Assembly (NCBI GenBank): GCA_902628375.1
Contig: CACOMS010000013.1
Location: 1 to 32,895, forward strand
DNA: 32,895 nt
Direction: 5' to 3'
DNA from: an uncultured SAR86 cluster bacterium
GTDB lineage: Bacteria; Pseudomonadota; Gammaproteobacteria; Magnimaribacterales; Magnimaribacteraceae
Part shown: one piece after another, positions 7,244 through 16,029 of the stretch
How positions within the stretch are numbered: the stretch's first letter is position 1
Layout: every line of letters starts with the position of its first letter
Notes under the pieces: model-generated
Databases searched by the model: none
What the model was told of the DNA's origin: nothing
Seen by the model: the letters and a program-made list of their open reading frames with translations, nothing else
Made by a program: the position numbers and the translations under genes

Positions 7244-10111
7244 ATGGAAACTAGACAGGAAGTAGAGAAAAAAGAACAACAAGAACAACAAATACAACAA
7301 GAAGCACCAGCAATAACTCCAGGAAGATTAAGGGTTATTAAGAGGAATGGATCTGTTGTTCCATACGATGAAGAAAAGATATCAATTGCAATCACTAAAG
7401 CTTTTTTGGCAGTAGAAGGGGGAACGGCAGCTGCCTCAACCAGAATACATAATAAAGTAAATCAGCTAGCTCATAGAGTAACAACAACTTTCAATACTCG
7501 CATGCCTTCAGGCGGAACTCTACATATAGAAGAAATTCAAGATCAGGTAGAACTAGAATTAATGAGAAGCGAAGAGAGAGAAGTAGCAAGAGCATATGTC
7601 TTGTATAGAGAAGAAAGAACGAAAGCAAGACAAGAAGCAGAACCCCAAAAAGAACAAACAAAAACTAAAGAAGAACCAGGAATCAAAATAACCCTTGATG
7701 ATGGAAGTGAATCAACACTAGATATTGAAAGGTTAAATAGGATGGTACAAGAAGCCTGTGAAGGACTTCAAGACGTATCAGCAGCAGAAATAGTAGAAGA
7801 GGCAAAAAGAAATCTATATGACGGAGTATCTATGGCCGATATAAGGACTTCTTTGGTAATGACCGCAAGAACCCTAGTGGAACAAGAACCTAACTATACA
7901 TACGTAACAGCAAGAATATTATTAGATAATTTAAGGAGCGAAGCATTATCCTTCTTGAACTTAGCAGAGCAAGCAACACAGTCTGAAATGACAAAAATAT
8001 ATCCCGAAGCATTCAAAGCTTTTATACATGCGGGCATAGAAAACGACATAATAAATCCAGAACTTGCCAAAATGGATCTAGATAAACTAGCGCAAGCAAT
8101 AGATCCAAATAGGGACAACAACTTCACATACTTAGGACTGCAAACACTTTACGACAGATACTTTATTCACAAAGATGATGTAAGGTATGAGCTTCCTCAG
8201 ATATTCTTTATGCGTGTTTCTATGGGGCTAGCAATTAATGAAGAAGGAAGAGAAGAAAGAGCAATAGAGTTTTATAACTTACTATCTAACTTTGATTATA
8301 TGAGCTCTACTCCTACTCTGTTTAATTCAGGAACCCTTCATTCACAGCTTTCTTCTTGCTACTTAACTACGGTTCCTGATGACCTTCATGGAATATATGG
8401 TGCGATACAAGATAATGCCATGCTATCTAAATGGGCAGGAGGGTTAGGAAATGACTGGACTCCAGTAAGAGGATTAGGTTCAAAAATAAAAGGAACAAAT
8501 GGAAAATCTCAAGGCGTAGTGCCTTTCTTAAAAGTTGTAAATGATACTGCTGTAGCCGTTAATCAAGGAGGTAAAAGGAAAGGAGCTGTTTGTTCTTACC
8601 TTGAGACTTGGCATATGGATATAGAAGAATTCTTAGAACTCAGAAAAAATACGGGTGACGACAGAAGAAGAACCCATGACATGAATACAGCGAACTGGGT
8701 GCCTGATCTTTTTATGAAGAGAGTATCCGAAGGAAAGCATTGGACATTATTTACTCCTAGTGATACTCCAGACTTACATGATTTATATGGAAAGGATTTT
8801 GAGGAAAGATATGAATTTTATGAAAGTCTAACAGAATCAGGACAAATAGAATTTTATAAGAAAGTAGATGCGGGTGAGCTATGGAAAAAAATGCTTTCGA
8901 TGCTTTTTGAAACAGGTCATCCATGGATAACATTTAAGGATGTTTGTAATCTAAGGTCTCCTCAGCAGCACGTAGGAGTGGTGCATTCATCTAACCTGTG
9001 TACTGAAATAACATTAAATACTAATCAAGATGAGATAGCTGTATGTAATCTGGGGTCTGTAAATTTAACGAGACACTTAAATGAAAATGGCTTGGATCTA
9101 GAAAAACTAGAGAAAACTATTAATACGGCAATCAGAATGCTAGATAACGTAATAGACATAAATTATTACGCAGTTCAGTCTGCAGAAAACTCTAATATGT
9201 TACATAGACCTATAGGAATGGGAATAATGGGATTTCATGATTCTCTATACATGATGAATATTCCATATGCTACAGATCAAGCCGTAGATTTTGCCGATAA
9301 ATCTATGGAGGCAGTAAGCTACTTTGCTATAAAAGCATCAAGTGACTTAGCAAAAGAAAGAGGAAGCTACAAAACCTTTGAAGGGTCTTTGTGGAGCAAA
9401 GGAGAGTTGCCAATAGACTCTATAAGGGCTCTAAGGGAAAGCCGAGGAGAAGGCTATCTAGAATTGGACGAAAGCACCACTTTGGACTGGGATACTTTAA
9501 GAAAACAGGTAGTAAGCGAAGGAATGAGAAATTCAAATGTAATGGCGATAGCGCCAACAGCAACCATTGCTAACATTACAGGAGTCTCACAATCAATTGA
9601 ACCTACGTATCAAAACTTATATGTAAAATCTAATCTCTCAGGTGAATTTACAGTGACTAATCTCCACCTAGTGAATGCCTTAAAAGAGTTAGGTTTATGG
9701 GATACCGTTATGGTAAATGATCTTAAGTATTACGATGGAAGCGTAAAAGAAATATCAAGAATCCCTCAAGAAATAAAAGAGGTATACGCAACGGCATTTG
9801 AAATAGAACCAAGATGGTTGGTTGATGCAGCCAGTAGAAGACAAAAATGGATAGATCAAAGCCAATCTTTAAATCTTTATATAGACCGACCAAGTGGAAA
9901 GAAACTAGACGTAATGTATAGGATGGCCTGGCTAAGAGGTCTAAAAACAACATATTACTTACGTTCAAGAGCGGCAACGACAACAGAGAAATCAACAATA
10001 GCAACAGGAGAGCTAAATGCTGTGTCTGCAAATGCACAACCAGAACCAACGCCAGCAACAGATGCGTCAGCTTGTTCTATTCTTGATCCAGATTGTGAAG
10101 CTTGCCAATAA
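7244..10111 (+). CDS. nrdA: Ribonucleotide reductase class Ia, large (alpha) subunit
   Basis: Reduces ribonucleoside diphosphates to deoxyribonucleotides. Two ATP-cone regulatory domains lie at about residues 28-120 and 147-235, as in Pseudomonas aeruginosa NrdA. The catalytic barrel follows: redox Cys372 (SSCYL) pairs with Cys601 (VCNLGS), the radical Cys586 sits in NLCTEI with Asn584 and Glu588, and Tyr904-Tyr905 carry the radical transfer path. The C-terminal tail ends with Cys944, Cys951 and Cys954, which pass electrons from thioredoxin. An E/Q-rich N-terminus (residues 5-20) precedes the first cone. The ATG at 7244 (955 aa) is preferred because an upstream in-frame start at 7187 would lie inside NrdR box 1. 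nrdB follows after 15 bp. Confidence 0.97.
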   Translation: METRQEVEKKEQQEQQIQQEAPAITPGRLRVIKRNGSVVPYDEEKISIAITKAFLAVEGGTAAASTRIHNKVNQLAHRVTTTFNTRMPSGGTLHIEEIQDQVELELMRSEEREVARAYVLYREERTKARQEAEPQKEQTKTKEEPGIKITLDDGSESTLDIERLNRMVQEACEGLQDVSAAEIVEEAKRNLYDGVSMADIRTSLVMTARTLVEQEPNYTYVTARILLDNLRSEALSFLNLAEQATQSEMTKIYPEAFKAFIHAGIENDIINPELAKMDLDKLAQAIDPNRDNNFTYLGLQTLYDRYFIHKDDVRYELPQIFFMRVSMGLAINEEGREERAIEFYNLLSNFDYMSSTPTLFNSGTLHSQLSSCYLTTVPDDLHGIYGAIQDNAMLSKWAGGLGNDWTPVRGLGSKIKGTNGKSQGVVPFLKVVNDTAVAVNQGGKRKGAVCSYLETWHMDIEEFLELRKNTGDDRRRTHDMNTANWVPDLFMKRVSEGKHWTLFTPSDTPDLHDLYGKDFEERYEFYESLTESGQIEFYKKVDAGELWKKMLSMLFETGHPWITFKDVCNLRSPQQHVGVVHSSNLCTEITLNTNQDEIAVCNLGSVNLTRHLNENGLDLEKLEKTINTAIRMLDNVIDINYYAVQSAENSNMLHRPIGMGIMGFHDSLYMMNIPYATDQAVDFADKSMEAVSYFAIKASSDLAKERGSYKTFEGSLWSKGELPIDSIRALRESRGEGYLELDESTTLDWDTLRKQVVSEGMRNSNVMAIAPTATIANITGVSQSIEPTYQNLYVKSNLSGEFTVTNLHLVNALKELGLWDTVMVNDLKYYDGSVKEISRIPQEIKEVYATAFEIEPRWLVDAASRRQKWIDQSQSLNLYIDRPSGKKLDVMYRMAWLRGLKTTYYLRSRAATTTEKSTIATGELNAVSANAQPEPTPATDASACSILDPDCEACQ

Positions 10112-10126
10112 CAAAGGAGACAAAAG

Positions 10127-11362
10127 ATGTTAAATTGGGATGAATATGATGAATCAAAGCAACAGAAGCAAAAGGAACAGCCAGCTCCTCAAAAAATAGC
10201 TCCTGTCGTAGAAACTAAAGAAGAAAAGGAAGAAATTTCTTCTGTTCCCTCCTCCGTAGAAGCAGGAGAAAGATCTAAGTTAGCTAAAGAAGCACTAGAA
10301 AATCTCGATACCAGAGAAGGCGAAGAAGAACTAGAAGGTCAATCAGGAAGAGTACAGGTAGATGATAAGGCCATGATAAATTGTAGGGCCGATCTTAATC
10401 AGCTTGTGCCCTTTAAGTACGACTGGGCTTGGCAAAAATATCTTGATGGAAGTGCTAATCATTGGATGCCCCAAGAAATAAATATGACCGGAGATATAGC
10501 CTTGTGGAAGTCCGAAGAAGGTTTAACGGAAGATGAAAGGATGATTGTGATGAGAAACCTTGGTTTCTTTTCAACGGCAGATTCTTTAGTTGCTAATAAC
10601 CTTGTTCTTGCCATCTATAGATTAATTACTAACCCAGAATGCAGACAATATATCCTTAGACAAAGTTTAGAAGAGGCTATTCACACTCATGCATATCAAT
10701 ATTGTATAGAGTCTCTTGCTATGGATGAGGGGGAAATATTTAATATGTATAGAGAAATACCTAGCGTAGCAAAAAAGGCTTCGTGGGGATTGAAATATAC
10801 AAAAGAAATATCAGATCCTAACTTCCAAACAGGGACGGAGGAAACAGACAAAAAACTTCTAAAGAATCTTATTGCTTTTTACTGTGTATTAGAAGGAATC
10901 TTCTTTTATTGTGGATTCACACAAATACTATCTATGGGAAGAAGAAATAAGATGACAGGAACAGCAGAACAATTCCAATACATACTTAGAGATGAATCAA
11001 TGCATGTGAATTTTGGCATAGATATGATTAACCAAATAAAGTTAGAGAACCCTCATCTCTGGGATGAAGAAATGCGTCAAGAGGCAGCACAAATGATACT
11101 GGAAGGCACAGAGTTAGAAATCCAATATGCCAGAGATACTATGCCAAGGGGCATCTTGGGAATGAATGCAAACATGATGGAGGAATATCTACAGTTTATA
11201 GCCAACAGGAGACTCGTTCAGATAGGCTTAGAGGAAGAGTTTGTTGGAGCAACAAATCCTTTTCCTTGGATGTCAGAAATAATGGATCTAAGAAAAGAAA
11301 AGAATTTCTTCGAGACAAGAGTCATTGAATATCAGACTGGCGGTGCTTTAAGCTGGGATTAA
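10127..11362 (+). CDS. nrdB: Ribonucleotide reductase class Ia, small (beta) subunit
   Basis: A ferritin-like subunit that generates the tyrosyl radical for NrdA. All metal ligands can be read: Asp152, Glu183, His186 (EAIH), Glu256, Glu290 and His293 (RDESMH). Tyr190 lies four residues after His186, exactly the place of E. coli Tyr122, so this is a radical-tyrosine enzyme and not a tyrosine-less variant. The C-terminal [11 protein letters not shown] is the tail that docks on NrdA. The first 75 residues form a low-complexity E/K/Q/P-rich extension absent from E. coli NrdB, giving 411 aa instead of about 376. A strong Shine-Dalgarno (AAAGGAGA) precedes the ATG. No ferredoxin gene (yfaE) follows. 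Confidence 0.97.
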   Translation: MLNWDEYDESKQQKQKEQPAPQKIAPVVETKEEKEEISSVPSSVEAGERSKLAKEALENLDTREGEEELEGQSGRVQVDDKAMINCRADLNQLVPFKYDWAWQKYLDGSANHWMPQEINMTGDIALWKSEEGLTEDERMIVMRNLGFFSTADSLVANNLVLAIYRLITNPECRQYILRQSLEEAIHTHAYQYCIESLAMDEGEIFNMYREIPSVAKKASWGLKYTKEISDPNFQTGTEETDKKLLKNLIAFYCVLEGIFFYCGFTQILSMGRRNKMTGTAEQFQYILRDESMHVNFGIDMINQIKLENPHLWDEEMRQEAAQMILEGTELEIQYARDTMPRGILGMNANMMEEYLQFIANRRLVQIGLEEEFVGATNPFPWMSEIMDLRKEKNFFETRVIEYQTGGALSWD

Positions 11363-12087
11363 GTCCAGATATCATAGCCCATAGAGGTTCTTCTAAAGAA
11401 GCACCAGAAAATACCATTTCTGCCATAAATCTATCTTGGTTGCATCTTTCTGATGGAGTAGAGGTAGATATAAGATCTACAAAAGATAATGTTCTATTGT
11501 GTCTACACGACAAGTCCCTCCTTCGAACAGGAGGATTAGATAGAAAACTTAAAGACTTAAAATATGAAGAAGTAAAAAACATAGACGTAGGTTCTTGGTT
11601 TAGTTCCAAATGGTCAGAGGAAACTTTACCTCCAATAGAAAAAGTACTTAGACACATACCGGAAGGGAAAAAAATATTTATAGAAGTAAAAGAAGAAGGT
11701 TTAACTGATAACTTAATAGAAGAAATTAATAAGAGCCCAGTAAATAACGATTGCATTAGAGTAATTTCATTTTATGAAAATGTAATTAGAGAAATTAAAG
11801 AAAAGACAAATCTAAAAGCTAATCTATTAATTTCATTCACACAGCAAAATATTTCTGTAAATGCATTAAAAGAAAAATTAGTTGAATTAAAGGCAGATGG
11901 GATAGGAGCAGAGAATCATAAATTATTGAATAAGGAATTCGTAAACGAAATGACAAGCGTAAACAAAGAAACTCATGTATGGACTGTAGATAACTCCGAC
12001 GAAGCACTAAAATACCTAAAAATGGGAATCGCTTCTATTACGACTAATATCCCTAAAAAGATAAAAGAAACTATACAAAAAAACTAA
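11353..12087 (+). CDS. Glycerophosphodiester phosphodiesterase family protein, non-canonical start
   Basis: Hydrolyses glycerophosphodiesters to glycerol 3-phosphate and an alcohol, a TIM-barrel GDPD. Numbered from a CTG at 11353, the catalytic pair His10-Arg11 lies in IIAHRGSS, followed by APENT, the metal ligands Glu37 and Asp39 (VEVD), His52 (LHD) and the conserved IFIEVKEE. The first ATG/GTG/TTG codon in the frame is TTG at 11440, which would remove HRG and PENT and destroy the active site. Upstream the frame is open only back to a TGA at 11326. The start is therefore probably CTG 11353, or another rare codon, overlapping the end of nrdB by 10 bp. No signal peptide is visible, so it is probably cytoplasmic. 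About 244 aa. Confidence 0.78.
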   Translation: MGLSPDIIAHRGSSKEAPENTISAINLSWLHLSDGVEVDIRSTKDNVLLCLHDKSLLRTGGLDRKLKDLKYEEVKNIDVGSWFSSKWSEETLPPIEKVLRHIPEGKKIFIEVKEEGLTDNLIEEINKSPVNNDCIRVISFYENVIREIKEKTNLKANLLISFTQQNISVNALKEKLVELKADGIGAENHKLLNKEFVNEMTSVNKETHVWTVDNSDEALKYLKMGIASITTNIPKKIKETIQKN

Positions 12088-12112
12088 AAAGTATTTATTA
12101 TCTCCAACTGTA

Positions 12113-12481
12113 ATGAAAAACCACGCTAAAGGTTTCTTAGATTTAGTTTCCGATGCTTTAAATAAAGTGCCGGAAGTGGATGTTTTTGAAGTTAAATCAA
12201 AGATAGAAACTGGACAAGATATCTACCTTATCGATGTCAGAGAAGACCATGAATGGATAGAATCCAAGATCCCGGCTTCCATCCATATAGGAAAGGGCGT
12301 CATAGAAAGAGACATAGAGTCAATTATCCCGCAAAAAGAAAAAGAAATAATTCTTTATTGCCAAGGAGGATATAGATCTGCTTTAGCAGCTGAGAGTCTA
12401 AAAAAAATGGGATATAGCAATGTCTATTCCATGCAAGGAGGTTTTGGTTACTGGGTAAGTAATAACTTTGAAACTTTATAA
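12113..12481 (+). CDS. Single-domain rhodanese-like sulfurtransferase
   Basis: A 122-residue protein with one rhodanese domain covering about residues 22-118. The substrate-binding DVRE motif is at 41-44, and the active-site loop CQGGYRS starts with Cys83, which should carry the persulfide sulfur. The GYSNVYSMQGGFGYW segment is the typical family C-terminus. It probably moves sulfur to thiols or cyanide in the cytoplasm; the natural acceptor is not predictable. The ATG has no Shine-Dalgarno sequence, but a TATTAT lies at 12096-12101, so a separate promoter with a very short leader is possible. Otherwise it sits 25 bp after the GDPD gene in the nrdA-led gene row. Confidence 0.87.
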   Translation: MKNHAKGFLDLVSDALNKVPEVDVFEVKSKIETGQDIYLIDVREDHEWIESKIPASIHIGKGVIERDIESIIPQKEKEIILYCQGGYRSALAAESLKKMGYSNVYSMQGGFGYWVSNNFETL

Positions 12482-12489
12482 GGAAAAAT

Positions 12490-13104
12490 ATGAAACTTTA
12501 TACAACCACATTAGCTCCAAATCCTAGAAGAGTAAGGATCTTTATGGAAGAAAAAGGAATTGAAATACCAGTTCAAGAGATAAGCATTATGGAAGGAGAA
12601 CATAAACAAGAAGAATACAAAAAGATATCTCCTTCGAGCAAAGTGCCCGCACTTGAATTAGATGATGGAACTGTTATTACAGAAAGTATGGCTATCTGTA
12701 GGTATCTAGAGTTATTGCATCCTGAGCCTGCTTTATTTGGTTCTTCAAAAGTTGAACAAGCAAAAATTGAAATGGAAAGTAGAAGGATAGAGCTTGAATT
12801 AATGCTTCCTATAGCTTCTGCTTTCAGACATACACATCCTGCTGCTGCTGCTTTAGAAAACCCACAAATTGAGGAATATGGAATAGCTCAAAGGGAAAAT
12901 GCTATTAATAGATTAAATCTACTGGATGAGGAGTTAGGAGAACAAAAATTTATCGCTGGCGATGATTACTCTGTTGCTGATATAACAGCTCTTTGTGCAA
13001 TAGATTTTGGTGGATTAGCTCAAATAGAAGTGCCCTCTTCTCTAGTTAACTTAAGTAGATGGCTAGAGAATATGAGATCAAGGCCTTCTTCAGCTCAACA
13101 ATAA
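12490..13104 (+). CDS. Glutathione S-transferase family protein
   Basis: A 204-residue cytoplasmic protein with the two-part GST architecture. The N-terminal thioredoxin fold (residues 1-80) contains the cis-Pro loop SKVPALELDDG and the glutathione-binding TESMAICRYLE. The C-terminal helical domain (about 85-200) contains the N-capping box segment GDDYSVADITALCAIDF. The N-terminal APNPRRVRIF matches GST classes that use Ser or no conserved catalytic Tyr. The likely role is conjugating or reducing an electrophile with glutathione. A Shine-Dalgarno AAGGA precedes the ATG, 8 bp after the rhodanese gene. The MDR oxidoreductase that follows after 15 bp suggests a detoxification pair. Confidence 0.86.
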   Translation: MKLYTTTLAPNPRRVRIFMEEKGIEIPVQEISIMEGEHKQEEYKKISPSSKVPALELDDGTVITESMAICRYLELLHPEPALFGSSKVEQAKIEMESRRIELELMLPIASAFRHTHPAAAALENPQIEEYGIAQRENAINRLNLLDEELGEQKFIAGDDYSVADITALCAIDFGGLAQIEVPSSLVNLSRWLENMRSRPSSAQQ

Positions 13105-13119
13105 AATAAAGGAATAAAA

Positions 13120-14220
13120 ATGAAAACAAGTAGACAAATAAGATCATTAATAACAGAGGAAGCTAAGCTCGAACTATCAATACAAGAACACGAAGTACCA
13201 GACCCTAAAGATGATGAAGTACTAATAAAAGTTGAAGCTTCGCCTATCAATCCTTCAGACCTAGGCCTTTTATTGGGCCCGGCAGATGTAACCACCATGG
13301 AGTCAAACGGCGAGGTAGTAACTATGGATGTGCCTCAATCACTTTTGAGATCTGTGGGAGCTAGAATTGGTCAATCTTTACCTGTGGGTAATGAAGGCTC
13401 AGGAACTGTTGTAGAAGCAGGAAAAGATGCAGAGCACCTAATTGGCAAAATGGTTGGTTTGGCAGGTGGATCTATGTATTCCGAATACCGTTGTGTTAAA
13501 GCAAATGCTTGTCTTGAAATGAACGAAGGAACTTCAGCTGCTGATGCAGCTTCGTGCTTTGTTAATCCATTAACTGCGTTAGGCATGGTAGAAACCATGA
13601 GAATGGAAAATCACACAGCACTCATTCATACTGCTGCGGCATCAAACCTTGGGCAGATGCTTATTAAGATATGCATAGATGAAGGAGTACCATTAATTAA
13701 TATAGTTAGAAAAGACGAACACGTAGAGCTTCTAAAATCTTTAGGTGCTACTCATGTATGCAACTCATCTTCAGATAATTTTATGTCGGATCTAGTAGAA
13801 GCACTCGTTGATACGGGTGCAACGATTGGTTTTGATGCAACTGGAGGTGGAAACCTTTCAAGCCTTCTATTAACTGCTATGGAAGTCGCTGCGAACAAAA
13901 CAGCTACAGAATACAGCAGGTATGGTTCTGATTCATTTAAACAAGTCTATATTTATGGTGGATTGGATAGATCTCCAACTACTTTAACTAGATCTTTTGG
14001 TTTTTCTTGGAGCTTAGGTGGCTGGCTTCTAACTCCATTTATTGGGAAAATTGGTCCTGAAAAATTTCAAGAATTAAGACAAAAAGTTGCAGATGAAATC
14101 CAAACGACCTTCAAAAGCAATTACACGAAGGAAATAAGCCTTGAAGGCGTGCTTGAAATAGAAAATATCGCAGAATATGCACAACAAGCTACGGGTCAGA
14201 AATATTTAATTACTCCTTAA
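13120..14220 (+). CDS. MDR-superfamily NAD(P)H-dependent oxidoreductase (quinone reductase/enoyl reductase-like)
   Basis: A 366-residue medium-chain dehydrogenase/reductase. The N-terminal GroES-like domain contains the SPINPSDLGLL and GNEGSGTVVEAG motifs. The Rossmann domain contains HTAAASNLGQMLIKIC as its nucleotide loop and ends in GLDRSPTTL and a C-terminal EISLEGVLEI segment. The Cys/His zinc ligands of alcohol dehydrogenases are absent at the expected places, so it is closer to quinone oxidoreductases and enoyl reductases than to zinc dehydrogenases. The substrate is unknown. It sits between the GST gene and the redoxin-cytochrome-monooxygenase gene, only 1 bp before the latter, and may supply reductant or act on a shared substrate. 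Confidence 0.83.
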   Translation: MKTSRQIRSLITEEAKLELSIQEHEVPDPKDDEVLIKVEASPINPSDLGLLLGPADVTTMESNGEVVTMDVPQSLLRSVGARIGQSLPVGNEGSGTVVEAGKDAEHLIGKMVGLAGGSMYSEYRCVKANACLEMNEGTSAADAASCFVNPLTALGMVETMRMENHTALIHTAAASNLGQMLIKICIDEGVPLINIVRKDEHVELLKSLGATHVCNSSSDNFMSDLVEALVDTGATIGFDATGGGNLSSLLLTAMEVAANKTATEYSRYGSDSFKQVYIYGGLDRSPTTLTRSFGFSWSLGGWLLTPFIGKIGPEKFQELRQKVADEIQTTFKSNYTKEISLEGVLEIENIAEYAQQATGQKYLITP

Positions 14221-14221
14221 C

Positions 14222-15985
14222 ATGAAAAGATTAGTACTTTTTCTTAACTTCTTTTGTTTATCTACTTATGCGGTGACTCCTGGAGAAACTGTAGAAAACT
14301 TTAGACTTGAAGATCATAAGAGAGACTCTCATGAACTTTATTATTATAGAGAATCTAAGGCCATAGCATTTATGGTTCAAGGAAATGGATGTCCTATAGC
14401 TAGAAATGCTGCTGTTGATTATCACAAACTTAAAGACCAATACGAAAGTAAGGGAATAAAGTTCCTGATGATTAATTCTAATCTTCAGGATAGTGTTAAA
14501 TCAATTAGAGATGAAGCTCAAGAGTATGAGTATGAAATTCCTATACTTAAAGATGAAACTCAATTAGTAGGAGAATCCTTACTTCTAACAAGAACCGGAG
14601 AGGTTTTTTTAATAGATACTTCTGATTGGAAGATAGTCTATTCAGGTGCGCTAAACGACCGACTAACTTATGAAAACCAAAAAGAAGTAGCAACTAAATT
14701 TTTTCTTGAGGATGCAATTAAGAATACTCTTGCAGGCAAAGAGGTAGAAGTAAAACAAACTGAAGCACTAGGATGTCTCATGAATTTTCCAGAACAGAGA
14801 AATCTTCAGAAACACACTAAAATTTCTTATTCTGATGAAATAGCCCCAATACTAATTTCAAATTGTGTTGGCTGTCATAGAAAAGGAGGCATAGGCCCCT
14901 GGGCTATGACTGACTACAAGATGATTCAAGGATTCTCTCCAATGATAAGAGAAGTGCTTAGGACCAAAAGAATGCCCCCTTGGCATGCAGATTCTGAAGT
15001 TGGTCATTTTTCTAACGACAGATCTCTTACGGAAAAGGAATTTAAAACTTTAGTACATTGGATAGAAGCAGGTTCTCCTAGAGGAAAAGGCGAAGATCCT
15101 TTAGCCAAGCTTCAAGTCTCAGAAACTAAATGGGCAAATGAACAAATTTTTGGAAGACCTCCTGACTATGTGGTTAACTTACCTAAAGTAGAAATACCCT
15201 CTTCAGGAGTTATAGATTACAAATATTTGACGAAGAAAAACCCTATTACTGAAGATATCTGGGTTGGCGGTGTCGAATATTCACCTGGCGATTCTCAAGT
15301 ACTTCACCACATAATTACTTCTTTTGGAAAGAATCTGAATAGAAGAGAAATGGAAGGATTTAGTGGGTATGCTCCTGGAATTACAAACGGGCCTTTTCCA
15401 GATAACACAGGCATCTTCTTACCTAAAGATGTAACCTTTTTATTTCAAATGCATTACACAGCAGTTGGCAGAAAAACTTCAGATCAAACTCAAATGGGAA
15501 TTTGGACTTTAGATGAACCTCCTAAATATGATCTAGAGTCTATCACTATGATTAATACACGAATTAAGATACCTGCTAATTCCAATAATCATGTAGAGAG
15601 AGATACTCATAAATTGAAAGAAGACGCATGGCTTTATTCGATGTTGCCTCATGCGCATTATAGAGGCAAGTCAATGAGAATATACGTCGTATACCCAAAT
15701 GGAACTAGAGAAGTGCTTCTTAATGTACCTAACTATGACTTTAATTGGCAGACTGATTACTCTCTTGACGAACCGAAACTACTTCCGAAAGATTCAATAT
15801 TGGTCCAAATTAACATGTGGGATAACTCATCATCTAACAAATCTAATCCCAACCCTAACAGGGATGTTTATTGGGGAGAACAGTCCTTTGATGAGATGCT
15901 ATTTGGAAACTATTTAATTAGATATGCTAGTGCAGAAGAGGTAGAAGAGAATAAAGAAAAGCTTAGCTTGTTATCTAAGAGATAA
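14222..15985 (+). CDS. Redoxin / cytochrome c / PHM-like copper monooxygenase fusion protein, exported
   Basis: A 587-residue exported protein. A signal peptide covers residues 1-17. A thioredoxin-like redoxin domain (about 18-185) has a lone active-site-type Cys57 (GNGCP) and another Cys185. A c-type heme motif CVGCH lies at 215-219, with Met251 (RMPPWH) a possible axial ligand. The remainder resembles copper type II ascorbate-dependent monooxygenases (PHM/DBH family), and all six copper ligands can be matched: His362-His363 and His411 (QMHY) for the first copper, His477-x-His479 (LPHAHY) and Met559 (DEM) for the second. It may hydroxylate a C-H bond in the periplasm, with electrons coming through its own heme and thiol domains. 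It starts 1 bp after the MDR gene with no Shine-Dalgarno, implying coupled translation. The domain calls are firm; the function is inference. Confidence 0.82.
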   Translation: MKRLVLFLNFFCLSTYAVTPGETVENFRLEDHKRDSHELYYYRESKAIAFMVQGNGCPIARNAAVDYHKLKDQYESKGIKFLMINSNLQDSVKSIRDEAQEYEYEIPILKDETQLVGESLLLTRTGEVFLIDTSDWKIVYSGALNDRLTYENQKEVATKFFLEDAIKNTLAGKEVEVKQTEALGCLMNFPEQRNLQKHTKISYSDEIAPILISNCVGCHRKGGIGPWAMTDYKMIQGFSPMIREVLRTKRMPPWHADSEVGHFSNDRSLTEKEFKTLVHWIEAGSPRGKGEDPLAKLQVSETKWANEQIFGRPPDYVVNLPKVEIPSSGVIDYKYLTKKNPITEDIWVGGVEYSPGDSQVLHHIITSFGKNLNRREMEGFSGYAPGITNGPFPDNTGIFLPKDVTFLFQMHYTAVGRKTSDQTQMGIWTLDEPPKYDLESITMINTRIKIPANSNNHVERDTHKLKEDAWLYSMLPHAHYRGKSMRIYVVYPNGTREVLLNVPNYDFNWQTDYSLDEPKLLPKDSILVQINMWDNSSSNKSNPNPNRDVYWGEQSFDEMLFGNYLIRYASAEEVEENKEKLSLLSKR

Positions 15986-16029
15986 ATCTCATAGCATCAT
16001 AATCTTCATTAACAGGCAATGGCATGGAC

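Noticed and set aside
9723-10058. Leucine-rich minus-strand ORF
   Set aside because: The Leu-rich translation comes from reading the A/G-rich nrdA coding strand backwards; nrdA is certain here.
11322-11756. Minus-strand ORF of 144 codons
   Set aside because: It is antisense to the end of nrdB and the start of the GDPD gene, both of which have catalytic motifs; its translation has no recognisable pattern.
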